Part shown: positions 12,263 to 23,980 of the stretch, piece by piece
Layout of the letters: every line of letters starts with the position of its first letter
How positions within the stretch are numbered: the stretch's first letter is position 1
NCBI RefSeq assembly: GCF_001761485.1
Contig: NC_090772.1
Coordinates: 1,734,501 to 1,798,500 of the forward strand
Length of the DNA: 64,000 bases
Source of the DNA: Yarrowia lipolytica
Lineage: Eukaryota > Ascomycota > Dipodascomycetes > Dipodascales
Direction: 5' to 3'
Notes under the pieces: generated by a model
Database searches by the model: none
Seen by the model: only the letters and a program-made list of their open reading frames with translations
What the model was told of the DNA's origin: nothing
Made by a program: the position numbers and the translations under genes

Positions 12263-15200
12263 TACTGTGCAGGCACAGAACTAACGGTCGAGAGACCAAA
12301 AGCATTTAGATTAATTTATTGTATTTATTGACATCAATGACATGTTCGTACTGGCGACGAGGAAGAGTGAGGAGTTAGGCTCCGTGGATTCACCACCAAC
12401 TTGCTACATTCTATTCCTGGAGCTTTATAGCGATGTTTCAGCAGACTGTTTCAAACTGTAGAGTTATCCCCAAGGGTCCCGATGAGGATGTTTCAGAGTC
12501 TCAGACGTCGACTTTTGGACATGTTGGAACATGTTATACGAGTTTTGAAAGATGTGATACACGCTTCTGACTGAGACGTGCTAGAAGGGCTTGAAAGTAG
12601 CCATAACCGCAGTCTAACACAGCCAATCCGCAGTCTAACACAGCGAAACCGCAACCAAACGGCAGATTTGGCCGTAACTGCAGCCATAGCCAGACCTCTA
12701 CCTGCTGCTTTGAGGTAAGTCGACATTGGTGGACTCTGCGATTCAATCTCTGGGAATTGGTCTCTGGAATTGGCGCAAACTACTGGTACTCCGATCGCTA
12801 TTGTTCCACTGTCGCTAACCAATAGATAAGTCCTATAACCGACTGTCTGCCTCGATTGTGCAGGCTACTGGTGGAAACTAACCTCTCTTGGGGTCAGTTC
12901 AAAGGACCAATCTCCTTCAATGTGTCTAAAACGGCACCCTCTCGCCAACACCACTGGACAAGCCCATAGTCCTTCCTTTTGACCATGCCCCATTGTGGCA
13001 CACCATTGTGGCAAGCTATCCAAGGTCCCCGTGGGAAGGCTGTATTGGCGACCAGAGAGATGGTACACGCAGATTAAGCCACAATCAAAAGAAGAGATAA
13101 CACATGCCCGTGTTTATCGTGAGGTATGGGTGTAGAGTTAGGATGCACTACCGGGCTACCACGAAAGGAGAACCGGTGTGCAAAAAGAGCGGCAGAGTCC
13201 GGACCACCAAGGGGAGTTCAAGACGTAGCACCAAATCAGCTCTACGTTTGACTATTAAACCCCTGCTCTGCTAACAATGGTCCAATAGTCGATATAATGG
13301 TGTGGTCCCCGTTGTACTATCAGGAGAATGGTGGCCTCTCCAACCCCATTCGCCTTTAGGTTGATGGAGCGACGATCTCTCAAACAAACGGACTACAGGT
13401 AGGGTTGACCGCTTAGAGACGCATAGCCAGCCTTCTGGTCTCGTTGCCTTCCTCCAAGTAGGTTCAAAAGGTTCAAGATACTGAGCCCACAATGAGACAC
13501 AAGTTACATGGCAATATACCGCCTAGTTCGTATTCGGGTAAGTGAAACTAGTGTCGCTTGAATGTCCTAACTACAGCACAGTATGTGCCCTTAGTCGACT
13601 ACGACTAGATGTAGTGGCACTCGAATTGCAGTTGTAAAAGCTCAGTGCAGAGAATGGTAGCTTGCAGTTAGTTCTGAACCTCCACGGGCTGGAGGGGGTC
13701 TACAAGATGGAGGCTATCAATGGTTAGTTTCCATGTTATAGACACGGCTTTGATAATCGAACACTCTGTGTTTCGGACCGTATCTCCAGCCAGGGGGTGG
13801 GGGCTAGGAGCCGTGGAACAAGTGCTACCATTCCACTTGTATACTTCCAGGGTTGTACGCTCGCTTTTTGAAATTTCACGGGCTACTAGTGTGCATTGGG
13901 CCACGCTAATGACTCGCACAATAAGACCTTTCTGCTAATACTCGTAGTGCTATCAACCACGGGCACAGTACACACTCCACGGTCGACAAGTCGATGGACA
14001 CTTGTAGAAACAAATTGAATTGACGGCGGGATTTGCGATGACGGTCCATGAACTGCTATGCACAGTGTACCCCCAGCGAACAAGGGTCAAGACTCCAGGT
14101 GCCAGAGAGCCGGTGGTCGAACTGCGGACAACCCCAGGCTCAAGTCCATGCCAGCTTAGGACTCTACTACTGTATGTACTGTAGCTGCAAGCGTGTGACG
14201 ATAGTTCCAAGCTCACCTGGGGGTGCCTGTGACCTGCGGCGAATTTCACGAGAGTCACTAGTTGAAGTTGCGCAGGCGCTTTGCGCACGTGTCTTCTCCG
14301 GTCCGACCGCCCATGTTGTTTTGAACACGCTACTGTCTCTTCCACCATCGAGAGGGTGGTAGCGCAAGGCACCTCCTCGAACTCTCTCCAGGTGCTCGGA
14401 AACAGAGGCTGGGCCGCAATGCACTAGCACTTAGTTTGGTCTAGTACCCGGGCTGCCATCAGACGTGAAAACACCAGTCAGGGAGATGGTGTGTATGGGA
14501 GTTGTATGGGACAGTGCTACCGGCGCCAACACGAGCCGAGACAACTAAGGTAGATTGCCTGGCTAAAGCAGGTCGGCAAAATCCACCTCTGGGGTCGATA
14601 ACAGCAACTTGTGCCGGCTCTAGAGTACATACGAGTCCATCATTGGTCTTACTGTACCGTCAATAGTATGGACAAGTGCAGGAAGTAAAGTACACACCAA
14701 TATAGCCCCATCTCCCGGGGCTCGTGTTTGAGCCGGAACATAGCCGAGAAAGGTCCGAACCGAGTCGACGGTCTTCTCTGTCAACTGTTGTCGTCTGCGA
14801 TTCGACATTCATCAACCCATGCTGCTCCATGCCCACGGGCACATTTAGGTGCTGCACGCCGACCTCAGCGGCGAAGGTTATTTTGGTCACATTTCTGACC
14901 ACTCTATTTCGGCCGTTGATCTTATTTGAGACCGGAATATTATTTTGAAAAGGAACCCAAAAGCCAGAGGCAAGCTGGCCAGGAACCTTGCGGACGCACA
15001 AAGACTGCAGTTTTGCTTTTTGCAACTCGCTTAAGCACGCAGCTGTATGTATAGCTGCACCTTGTTTGGCAATAGACCCTGCCACGTATTGCTGGGGCGA
15101 TATGGTGAGTGATTCCGAAGACGGCGGTCGGAGGACGGGGCCAACAAGAGACCAGAATGGGAAGGAGGCCGGACAAGTGTCGCCTCCGAATCTCCGTCTC

Positions 15201-16699
15201 CAGGTTGTCGCCCACACCTCCACTTAACCTCCATACGTAGGCCCCCACGCTATAGGGACCTGCTTATTTGCTGATCAGACAAGCAGGGCAAACGATAAAA
15301 GAATGCGGATATGGTTTGAGACAGAGGTTGAGATGGTAGATACCAGAGTTGCAATGGAGACGGCAATTATTTAGGCAGGCCAAAGTCCGGCAGGATGATA
15401 AAGGCATTAGCCCTTAGTAAGAGTCCTTGGTAAGTCCTTAGTGAGAACCCTTAGTAAGAGCCCTTTTTCCCTTAGTAAGACCAAACTCCAGTGTTGGCCC
15501 TTCTCACCACCCTGCCCGATTGAGTTGGTAAAACCTAGCGTGGCAGCCAAACACGACGGCTTGCCGATCCCAAACCACACCTGCGTCTTGCACACCTGGC
15601 TGTAAAAATGCTGATCATCCCTGAGGATCAGGGGTGGTTGTAGGGTGGGCGAATTCCGGGGTTAGCTTAACGCCGCCAGCGTGTGTCGGGCGATGGTGGT
15701 GGCTGCTAATGAGGCCACGTGGCGTTGGTGAGCAGACAAAATATAAGGGGCGTGCAGTCCACCTGTGTTTCTTTTTTCTTCTTTTTTTGTCGCCCTCTGC
15801 GCTCCCCCCAGCTCCGCCGCACAACGCACCTCCTGACACTTTTGGTTGTTCCGTCCGTCTGCTTATATTCCATGGGACCGCCCACCCAACTTTAGCAGAC
15901 GCAGGTCAGAAAGCGTACATTGAGCAGTGCCGTAGACTGTAGACCCTGGAGAAGCTGCGACACAGAAAGAGAGCTTTACATCTCCGGCGGATGTTCCGTG
16001 AGTATCAGACATGAGCTCCACATCCCCCCCGCCCCCCGCGACCCAGCGATTGTACTGGGATGACGTGGCACCTGGCCCCGGGTCCTGGTGGACACAGTCT
16101 CATGGTGGGGGTACGGCAGTTGTCGTGGCCAGCACCGTGGTACAACAGTCGCCCCGACTCGTGTCTCAGGGAAAAAAGCAACTTCAACGGGCCTGGAACG
16201 ATCGCCAAACATGTACATGGATGCGCCTTCCCGAAGCAACTTGCGGCGTAGAGAGAGCACCCAATGATTGACATGACGACCGTCGGTGATGGGCCAGGCA
16301 AGCTCGGACGGAAAAAGGACTTTTGTGTCACTGTCAATCAGGCAGCCAAAAACAGACACATGGTCGCAAGGACCCACATCACGGACCGCACAAACACCCA
16401 GCCCGACAAGGCCTGATGCTCCCGCTGGCTGCTTGCTTCCCCACGATGACAAGGGTGTGTAGGTGTAACGTCAGTGAGACATGCAGGACCTTGTCTTGGG
16501 CTTGTCTCGACAATGCCATGCCGCCACAGACAGCCAAGGGCAAACCGGCAAAACGGCAAAACGGCAAAAAGGCCGAGACATTTCACATCAGACCCACATG
16601 AAGCCAACCTGACCGCCAAACCCTTATGCACCTCTGGCGTTGTACATACATGGGATGGACGTGAGACAGCAGGTCATGTGCGACGTCGCCATGTTGCGG

Positions 16700-16766
16700 A
16701 GACTCTTCAGGGGACTCTTCAGTGGACTCTTCAGCAGACTCTTCAGCAGACTCTTCAGCAGACTCC
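16700..16766. repeat. 12-bp tandem repeat (GACTCTTCAGNN)
   Basis: Five clear copies of GACTCTTCAG plus two variable bases, and a partial sixth. Intergenic. Confidence 0.92.
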
Positions 16767-16879
16767 AGTTCAGACGTTCAGACTCTTACATCTACCTTTC
16801 CTCCACCGATGACAAGATAAGCACTATTAGTGTATCCTGACTAACATGACTAATTGTGCTTTGTGTTTTTTCGTGGCCC

Positions 16880-16958
16880 TTTTCCCTTGCCTTTCTCTTT
16901 TTCCCCTTTTCCCCTTTTCCCCTTTTCCCCTTTCCCCTTTTCCCTTTTCCCTTTCTCT
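16880..16958. repeat. Polypyrimidine tract (CCCCTTTT)n
   Basis: Nearly 80 bases of T and C only, mostly TTTTCCCC units. Such mirror-like pyrimidine tracts can form triplex DNA; no gene link is evident. Confidence 0.9.
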
Positions 16959-17698
16959 ATCCCGATGATGTCTCGGACTGGGGTGGTGGCTAAGCTGCTC
17001 ATTTTACTTTTGTCGATCGTTATTTTCAAATAATATTCGATAATGCCGCGGGTGGTTTAGCTCTCAGACAGGGAGGGAGGCACTTGGCGTCCCCCAAACA
17101 CTATCGTGGAGGGCGCCTTTGCTGGTGGCCACACCTCTGGCCATCTGGACAGATATGCCGGCGGTGCCAAACTGCCCCCCACAGCTGTCTCAACGTCTCG
17201 GTCCAGTGCAACTGTAACGCCGATTAGCTGCCGCCATGGACTCCGGGGCCAAAGAGACCATTGCTTTTTCAGCTGGCAGACGGATATGAGCGACCAGCTG
17301 GAACCACGAGCTCTGGGACGTGGATGATTGAACCGCAAGCCCTGGGAGGCGATGGAACCGCGAGCTCTGGGAGACGTTCGAACCACGAGCACCCGTGCCG
17401 ACACCTGCACATGACCATGTCTACTGGTACGGACCGATCATGCTGGCCTATAACTGGCCCGCGCAGCCATTTATGACCAGCGTTAAGTCCACGGCATTAC
17501 CCACTCTTTTGATCATGTGGCCCGTTGCTTTTTTACCACCAACTCTATGGGGCCGGCCCTGGTTTCAATCTCACCCAGCAGATAACTTTTTGTTAAACAC
17601 TCGGGTAGGTCAGGGTCTTTTTGGGCCAAATAGACTCAGGTCATGGTCCACACAGCCCACCCGTTTTAAACACTCCGTCTGCTGGCACAGGAGCACAT

Positions 17699-17718
17699 GA
17701 GAGAGAGAGAGAGAGAGG
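17699..17718. repeat. GA microsatellite
   Basis: About nine GA units in intergenic DNA. Confidence 0.9.
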
Positions 17719-17907
17719 TTGTTGCTGATCAGCATCGCCAGAGATTTGCCTTGCCCTAGAAACGACAAAAGACAAAGCGACAAAGCGCAAAAACACAAAA
17801 GGAGACGCTAAATTACACACTCTGTCAGATACAGCATTCCCGATCATGTACGAGTGAACACACGCAGTACGACCACTGCTACTCTACTTGAGAGATGTCG
17901 GCAGAAT

Positions 17908-18615
17908 ATGAAAGTGTGCGTGGGAGCCGGTCCTACAACAGCTCGAGTACAGCACCACCTGTACCTTGCACCTGTATGCAGGTCTTACCGACAGTGGACC
18001 AGGTGGCAACTGAGCAGTATGCACTTAGGAGAGGGTTGCTCATACAACCATGAGTGTCTGGAGTTGATCAATGTCCACGAGCGCCGCGAAACAAGCGGTA
18101 GAGGCACTTGCCGAGAGGCCACGATACTGACGCTCACGATATTGACGTGGCCGGTTTTATCACGTTCGCAGATCTCGTTGATCACGGAGATGGGCAAACC
18201 TACACAAGTGGTTATTTTGCAGTCGCCAAAGTGCACCCTGAAAAAAAAATGGTACGATCACGGCGCCGTATCCCGTCAAAGGCAAAATAAAAAGGACAAA
18301 AAGGGGCACGCACTCTGTTCAATAAACCCTTGTTTCGCTTCTTGTCTTTTTTCCAACCCAAATCAGAGACAGCCAAAGGTAGACGGGTTCAAACTCGAGC
18401 TCAAGCTCGAGGCCCTGTGGCCGGTGCGTGTCGCCTATTACATACGAGTCGGAGGAGGTGACAAAGACACGGTGCAGACGTGCTTATTCGTGTGGTGTAC
18501 CTGGCATCCCAGAACTTTGACACGGGAGATTGCCGTGTCTCAAGAACGCCGAGACGACATATGTATGTACTGTGCGGTACAAACACAAGCGAGCAACCCA
18601 AATGTGGCTGTCTAA
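17908..18615 (+). other. Unassigned long open frame in the desert
   Basis: The frame is open for 253 codons from 17854 (a GTG) with its first ATG at 17908. It is the longest open frame in the 10-kb desert. I recognise no domain. A second + frame (18108-18290) and a minus frame (17985-18236) are also open and look as plausible in codon choice, so the true coding strand, if any, is unclear. The protein would be Cys-rich and basic with no conserved pattern. It could be chance, a relic, or an exon of an unknown gene. Confidence 0.2.
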
Positions 18616-21367
18616 CACAAGGGCCAAGTGGACTGTGTGCGGAGTGTTCACCGGATGCCAGCCCCTCCAACTGTCGGAATAGCTCCTCCCCCCGCAGTTA
18701 TCACGCTAGCTATAAAAGCTACAGGTTCAAGTGATAAATGTCATAAACGTCGTGCTGTACGGGTGCTTAGACTATAAAACACAGTCTAGCTACTTGTAGC
18801 ACACTCCATGTTTGCTTTTCCGTGGTATCTCCACCCCAGCAGTTGGGGGCCTACTGCATTTGCATGCACCTGGAAAAAGAAATGGAACCCCCCCGAATGT
18901 GAATGCCTTGAAGGGAAGGAACAGACAGCAAATTAAGCCCATGCGGGAGACCCAACCTGGACAAGGTAGAGATCGCCCGCCCCCTATAAGTAACGCTGTG
19001 TGTGTGTGGATACAGTACAAAGAGGCCACAAGACAGTTTAAGACATTTTGGAGGGAGAGAGATTGGCAAGCAGATGGCAGCCGTTGGTGGTTCGATTGAG
19101 TATTTCTGACTTGGGTCATAGGCAGTGGCATGGGCTCCAACTGCGATGATAGCATGGTTTTAGACACACTCATAACAGTAGCTCCTGGTAGCTCCTGGTA
19201 GCTCCGTATTCCGCACACGTGTCTCCAGCTCCGTACCGAGGCAAGGAGAACCGCGGATAGTGAAGTTGCAGTGGAGTTCTCAAATTGAAAACGTGTGCGG
19301 GAGGAGGTTAGCAGAGGTGGCAAGGACTCCGTTTTCACTTGGAATTAGGTGCTTTTTACCCGTCCTCATAAAGTCTGTATCGTTTACAATTGCGGAATGC
19401 TCTTGTCGCTATAGAGTGGCTGCATTAGTGCGTATCGACTCCTCTAGTGGACGCGTTTCGCTTAGTGTCAGAAGGCTGGACCATAGATAGTTGAGATTGT
19501 ACCTTACATGCAATTGCGGGTGGGTACATACAATGTACGACCGGGGCAAGGCTCGCCGCCAAACAATGTACGGGTTTACTCCTACTTTCGTGGCCCCTAT
19601 TTGCTTTGTTTGGCCACTTTGGAGGTATAGGGGGAAAGCAGCCGCTAGAAACCTAGGAGCCATGGGCAGTTGTTTGGAAGATGCTCCGCGGTCGGTTCAG
19701 GTGGATCGTCAACTGGTTGTGCGTATCCGAAGACTGCTGAGCGAGTTCTGCCCGCTTTTCTCTTCATCGTACCACAATCCCTCACCCTAAATCCAAACGG
19801 CAAAAAAAAAAGAAAAAAAAAAAACAAACAAAAAACGACAATTGACATGATAATCGACACGGCAGCTGGAATGCGAATGCATCATTGAGACAGTACAACC
19901 AGTCTGATACCAACCATGTCCCGTTTCGGCGGTGTTTCAGCCCGAAGTACAACTGAAGAAGGCAAGGCTGCCAGCTCCAGAAACAAGCTGCTGTTTCCCT
20001 AGTCCGGGACCAGTATCGATAGTGTTGCTTTTCATGAGACGGCAGACTATACAGGGACGCTAAAAACCGGTCCATGGAACCGCATTAATGCTCGGGTGTT
20101 AGCACACAGCCCACCTACAAGAACAGTACAGACCGGTATTTGCGAGGGGAAGGTCCAAAGTGTGTGATATTGATTTCGGGAGTTGACTGCGATGACTAAA
20201 CTGTCGGAAGGACTTCTCGATGCGCGTGTTTTTTCTTGTCAAATCGCTTTCTCCGTGTGTTGGTCAATCTTTCACCTCCAAACAACCATTCACAGGTTCC
20301 AGTAGTCAAGTCATACCGAACGGCTTTCACAGTCAGACTCATGTCGAATGGTCCCTGACAGCACAAGCACCAGCAGGAATGACTACATATGGGCGTCTCT
20401 TGCCTCCAGTATGTACCCTGCGCAGGCACAAGCTACTTGTACATGAGACAGTTGCTACGAATGTACATGTACAGGGACAAGTACGGAGCAGATGCAGTCC
20501 ACCAGCACGTGTCCATTCTTTCATGTCTCATATACCCCCTTTTGATTCTTCTTGAGCTTACAATGTGCTTACAATGTCCTGTTTGACTGTGTTGTTTTTC
20601 AGTCCGTGGGTTGAGACAAGATCAGATCTGAGGCGATAGTCACTGGGTCCGATATTCTAAGACATTGTCTATCTGCGCACTCTATTTTCCACGGGATCTT
20701 CTGTCTGTTCATCTCCGCCCTCATTCTTAGCGTGACATAAGTTCGGGCTCTGAGCAATGGTCAAACTAGGTCTCCACGGAGATGCTACCAGTAGCTCCGA
20801 GACACCTGTAAGAGCGGGTATTGAAGCGGCTAAAACCCTGAATCGACGATGACGTTGATAGCGTTCCACCTGCGTCTCTGTATCGGTAGATGCGACAAAT
20901 GTTCCATGGAGTGGTGACCAGGCGGTTCTCCATTCTGCTCCTACCCATAGTTGTATCGACAGCAAACTAATTGATGAGTCTCCCGGTCTGTAGACAGAGT
21001 ACGACTAGAGATCTATACGAATATGTCACTTGGTCGGTACGAGTACTTGCACTTGTATCGTTCTCCTGTTCAAGTGCGAGTACCTGTAGTTGGGTTCTGT
21101 ACGTGCACACTTTGTAGCCAGTTGAAAAGCATTGTGGAAAGAGCTGAGGACGGAGGAACCAGGCGGTGTCAACCCGACAATCGTGCTGAACAAACAATGG
21201 CGAGTCCTTTGCACTTTGCCCGCTTTCTGCCATGTCTTCTAGCGAGGAAGTTCTGGTCTCTGACTTGGAACGCTCGGCCCGAACCCCTTCGCCTAACTCC
21301 AAACACCAACGCTTCTGGTAGGTACTTGTGTGTGCTGACGACGTCAGGCAAGCAGTGCGAGTCATAG

Positions 21368-21652
21368 GTGTTCATTTATGCGTCGATTGCGGGCGATTTC
21401 AACTGTCGGACCTCGGAGGTTGTTTCTCTAGGTTGCCCGAACCCCGAGCCGGTCCGCTTTGGACCCTGGACCGATGCGGTGAAAGATCGTTATGCAAGGG
21501 GACTGTATGAGTTCTGCGGTACATATATTGATGTCCGCAAGCGGCTCAAGTTGCCAGCAGGGCTCACATGGTTCAGCAAGGGTGTTTTCAGGCAGGAGAC
21601 GAAGGCCATGAGGGCAGTAGGCGGAACCAGTACAAAACACCTTGCACTGTAA
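21368..21652 (+). mobile_element. LINE endonuclease-domain fragment (L1-like)
   Basis: A 94-codon open frame carries IAGDFN, the hallmark of the apurinic-type endonuclease of LINE ORF2. It is followed by DRYARGLYEF and LTWFSKG at spacings that resemble the GDFN..DR..GL..TW core of that fold. It stops before an SDH-type catalytic end, and no reverse transcriptase is found downstream. It is thus an internal scrap rather than a 5'-truncated copy with a tail. Yarrowia is known to carry an L1-clade LINE called Ylli, the likely parent. A host endonuclease/exonuclease/phosphatase relic is the alternative. Confidence 0.5.
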
Positions 21653-21942
21653 GTCGGGTTATGATCATAGAGAAAGGGCTAAAGTCACTAGGATGACTCT
21701 TGGCAAGGTATCAACACATGACTGATACCGTGCAACGCCTTTTAGATCGATACCATCGTCTGTTCCTTCACAGTTGTACTGTTCAAGGAGTAGGGATATG
21801 ATGAAGGTTGTGTTCAACAATAGCTGAGACAAAAATAGTCTGAAAAAACATTCTTAACAACTCTCCCAACTGAATATTATTTATACTCAATATTATACAC
21901 AAGTAAACCAGACTCCAACAACTGTTCAACTACAGTACACAT

Positions 21943-21949
21943 CACGTCA
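21943..21949 (-). promoter_or_regulatory. UPRE-like TGACGTG core
   Basis: CACGTCA on the + strand reads TGACGTGA on the other, matching the TGACGTG(G/A) core bound by Hac1/XBP1-type factors. It lies about 250 bp upstream of the disulfide isomerase ATG. A TACGTCA variant follows at about 22141. Function is inferred only. Confidence 0.35.
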
Positions 21950-22196
21950 GTGGCGACTCTGCCGGGAGAAACTACAGCACAAAACAGAGCAGTCAGCTAA
22001 AATCACTTGGTTTCCACTGCAACACTGCAACTTCTCTCACCACCTCCTTGCACCCTCCTTGCAACCTCCTCCACACCCAATCTCATCCATCTTTGGTGAC
22101 AAATCCGAAACCCTATCAGTCAGCCCTGCATGTTGGGTGCTACGTCATCTACTAGAGCTGACAGTACGACCTTGATCTCCACCACCATCTCACGAC

Positions 22197-23291
22197 ATGC
22201 GATTCACCACCCTGTTCACGCTGGCCACCGCGGCCATGGCGTCGCTGATCGATCTGACCGACAAGACGTTTGAGAAGTCCGTGCTCAATGCCGACCACCC
22301 CACGCTGGTCAAGTTCTACGCTCCCTGGTGCGGCCACTGCAAGAAGATGGGCCCTGACTACGACCAATTGGCGTCCGTGTACGCGCACACTGACGACGTG
22401 GAGATTGCACGATACAACGGCGACGAAAACCGAAAATTCTCCAAAAAGTACGGCATCCAGGGCTTCCCTACCCTCAAGTGGTTCCCCGGCAAGGGGGCCG
22501 ATCCGGTGGACTACGAATCTGGCCGAGACTTTGACTCTCTGGTGCAGTTTGTGCAATCCAAATCCGGCGTCAAGGCCAAGACCGCCCCCAAGTCCGAGGG
22601 CGCTAAGCTGATCAAGACCGTCGACGACCAGTCCTTTGCCGACCTGTTCAAGAACGACAAGAAGTACGCCCTGGTCGCCTTCACCGCCAAGTGGTGTGGA
22701 TACTGCAAGCAGCTGGCGCCCGAGTACGAAAAGGTGGCGGCTGTCTTCTCCCGAGACCCCGTTTCCATTGGACAGGTTGACTGCACTGAGCCCGAGCCTT
22801 CCCACGATCTGCTGGAGAAATACGACATCAAGTCCTACCCCACGCTCCTCTGGTTCGAGGAGGGTAGCACCGAGCCCGTCAAATTTGAGGGTGGCGACCG
22901 GTCTGTCGAGGGTCTCGTTGCTTTTATTAATGACAAGACTGGCCTCAACCGAAACACTGACGGCTCCTACAACGATTACGCCGGTGTGTTCAGCGGCAAG
23001 CTACTGGAGCAGCTCAAGGAGGCTGTGGAGAACCCCACCAAGGTCAAGGAGTTCATCGGCGAGATCCCCCAGTCTTTCTCTTCCGTCTACGAGCGAGTTC
23101 TCAGCAAGGTCGGTTCTCTAGGAGAGGAGACAGAGGCTTACCTCGACAAGGAGATTACCCGACTGGGTAACATCATTGAGAAGCGGGGTGCCAAGCAGGA
23201 CAAGCTGGACGAGTTCAAGATCCGACAGAACGTTCTCAAGTCTATCAAGGCGCTTAAGAACAAGGTCGAGAACGTCCGAGATGAGCTTTAG
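22197..23291 (+). CDS. Protein disulfide isomerase, TigA/ERp38 type
   Basis: A 364-residue ER-lumen oxidoreductase that should form and shuffle disulfides in secretory proteins. A signal peptide covers about residues 1-15 (MRFTTLFTLATAAMA). Thioredoxin domain 1 has APWCGHC with active cysteines 45 and 48; domain 2 has AKWCGYC with cysteines 167 and 170, a less common CGYC site. Residues ~260-360 form an all-helical ERp29-like tail. The protein ends in VRDEL, a likely variant HDEL/KDEL retrieval signal. Two adjacent thioredoxin domains plus an ERp29c domain is the layout of fungal TigA and not of the four-domain Pdi1. The ATG at 22197 is fixed by the signal peptide. The gene faces a 10-kb desert and is followed 280 bp later by a small membrane-protein gene on the same strand. 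Confidence 0.92.
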   Translation: MRFTTLFTLATAAMASLIDLTDKTFEKSVLNADHPTLVKFYAPWCGHCKKMGPDYDQLASVYAHTDDVEIARYNGDENRKFSKKYGIQGFPTLKWFPGKGADPVDYESGRDFDSLVQFVQSKSGVKAKTAPKSEGAKLIKTVDDQSFADLFKNDKKYALVAFTAKWCGYCKQLAPEYEKVAAVFSRDPVSIGQVDCTEPEPSHDLLEKYDIKSYPTLLWFEEGSTEPVKFEGGDRSVEGLVAFINDKTGLNRNTDGSYNDYAGVFSGKLLEQLKEAVENPTKVKEFIGEIPQSFSSVYERVLSKVGSLGEETEAYLDKEITRLGNIIEKRGAKQDKLDEFKIRQNVLKSIKALKNKVENVRDEL

Positions 23292-23572
23292 ACGGTTGCA
23301 AAGAGATATAAAGGAATGTTACGGTTTAAACGAAGGAGGAGGTGGGTGGTACACTGAGAGGGCGAAGAAGTGGTGCAGTACCGGTACATGTGCCCTGCTC
23401 GAGATCCACGTGTATCTTACCTAACACATTGTAGTATCGCACTCACTTTGGGGCTGGTCTGAGGGGGTCTGTCCAATTTCACGTGTGCAGTTGGTGCGTC
23501 AAGTATCGTAGAACCGAACATAAACAACGTAGTTGTGTAACCAAACAACAGCGCACTTTCACTACAGCCACC

Positions 23573-23980
23573 ATGGACACCTCCGACGCACCTACGACAC
23601 GGGTAGTTTACCACGAGATCCCCGCCCCTGGCGAGCCCCCCTATAGCAACATTGTGGCCTTGTTTTTCCTGGTTGTCTTTTTTTTGGGCAGTTATCTCCT
23701 CAACAGAGCGTTCCACTCGGCTCCAAAGTTGTGGATCGTGTTTCTCGATTGGGCCGAGACAACCAGACCAGGGAGCGAGACCCAAGAAGCCACGGGCAAA
23801 GCGCGCCAGACAGGCCCAGCCAACTGGATGGACATTGACAGTCTCTCCGACGCCGAGATGAAGGAGGTGATGGAGAAGATGCAACTGATCAAAAGCAACG
23901 CCATCCGACTGAAACAGGAGGCCAAACAACGCATGGCCGAGATTCAACACGAGCTGCAGTATGTGGCGGGTATGCACTGA
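23573..23980 (+). CDS. Small single-pass membrane protein, unknown function
   Basis: A 135-residue protein. The start is the ATG at 23573 in a GCCACCATGG context; upstream codons in the same frame are Cys/Arg-rich and unlikely. One hydrophobic segment (about residues 26-43, NIVALFFLVVFFLGSYLL) should span a membrane. The short N-terminus is Pro-rich. After the span comes an amphipathic FHSAPKLWIVFLDW stretch, a linker, and a C-terminal helix (about 88-130) that looks like a coiled coil (MKEVMEKMQLIKSNAIRLKQEAKQ). There is no signal peptide ahead of the span, so it may be inserted tail-out. I do not recognise the family. It lies between two ER genes, but shared function is only a guess. Confidence 0.75.
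   Translation: MDTSDAPTTRVVYHEIPAPGEPPYSNIVALFFLVVFFLGSYLLNRAFHSAPKLWIVFLDWAETTRPGSETQEATGKARQTGPANWMDIDSLSDAEMKEVMEKMQLIKSNAIRLKQEAKQRMAEIQHELQYVAGMH

Larger units (their letters stand above)
12204..22196. other. Gene desert, 10 kb
   Basis: No recognisable intact protein gene. It holds a CT/CA microsatellite, a duplicated splice-acceptor-like motif at 12604-12638, two T/C-rich or 12-bp repeats near 16.7-16.96 kb, a GA repeat, a 253-codon frame with competing frames at 17854, and a LINE endonuclease fragment at 21368. Several stretches look like weathered coding DNA, but none can be assigned. The last 250 bp form the promoter of the disulfide isomerase gene. Confidence 0.6.

Noticed and set aside
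16011-16271. 86-codon frame starting MSSTSPPPP, preceded by a GTGAGT string
   Set aside because: No acceptor pairs with the donor in reasonable range and no homology is evident.
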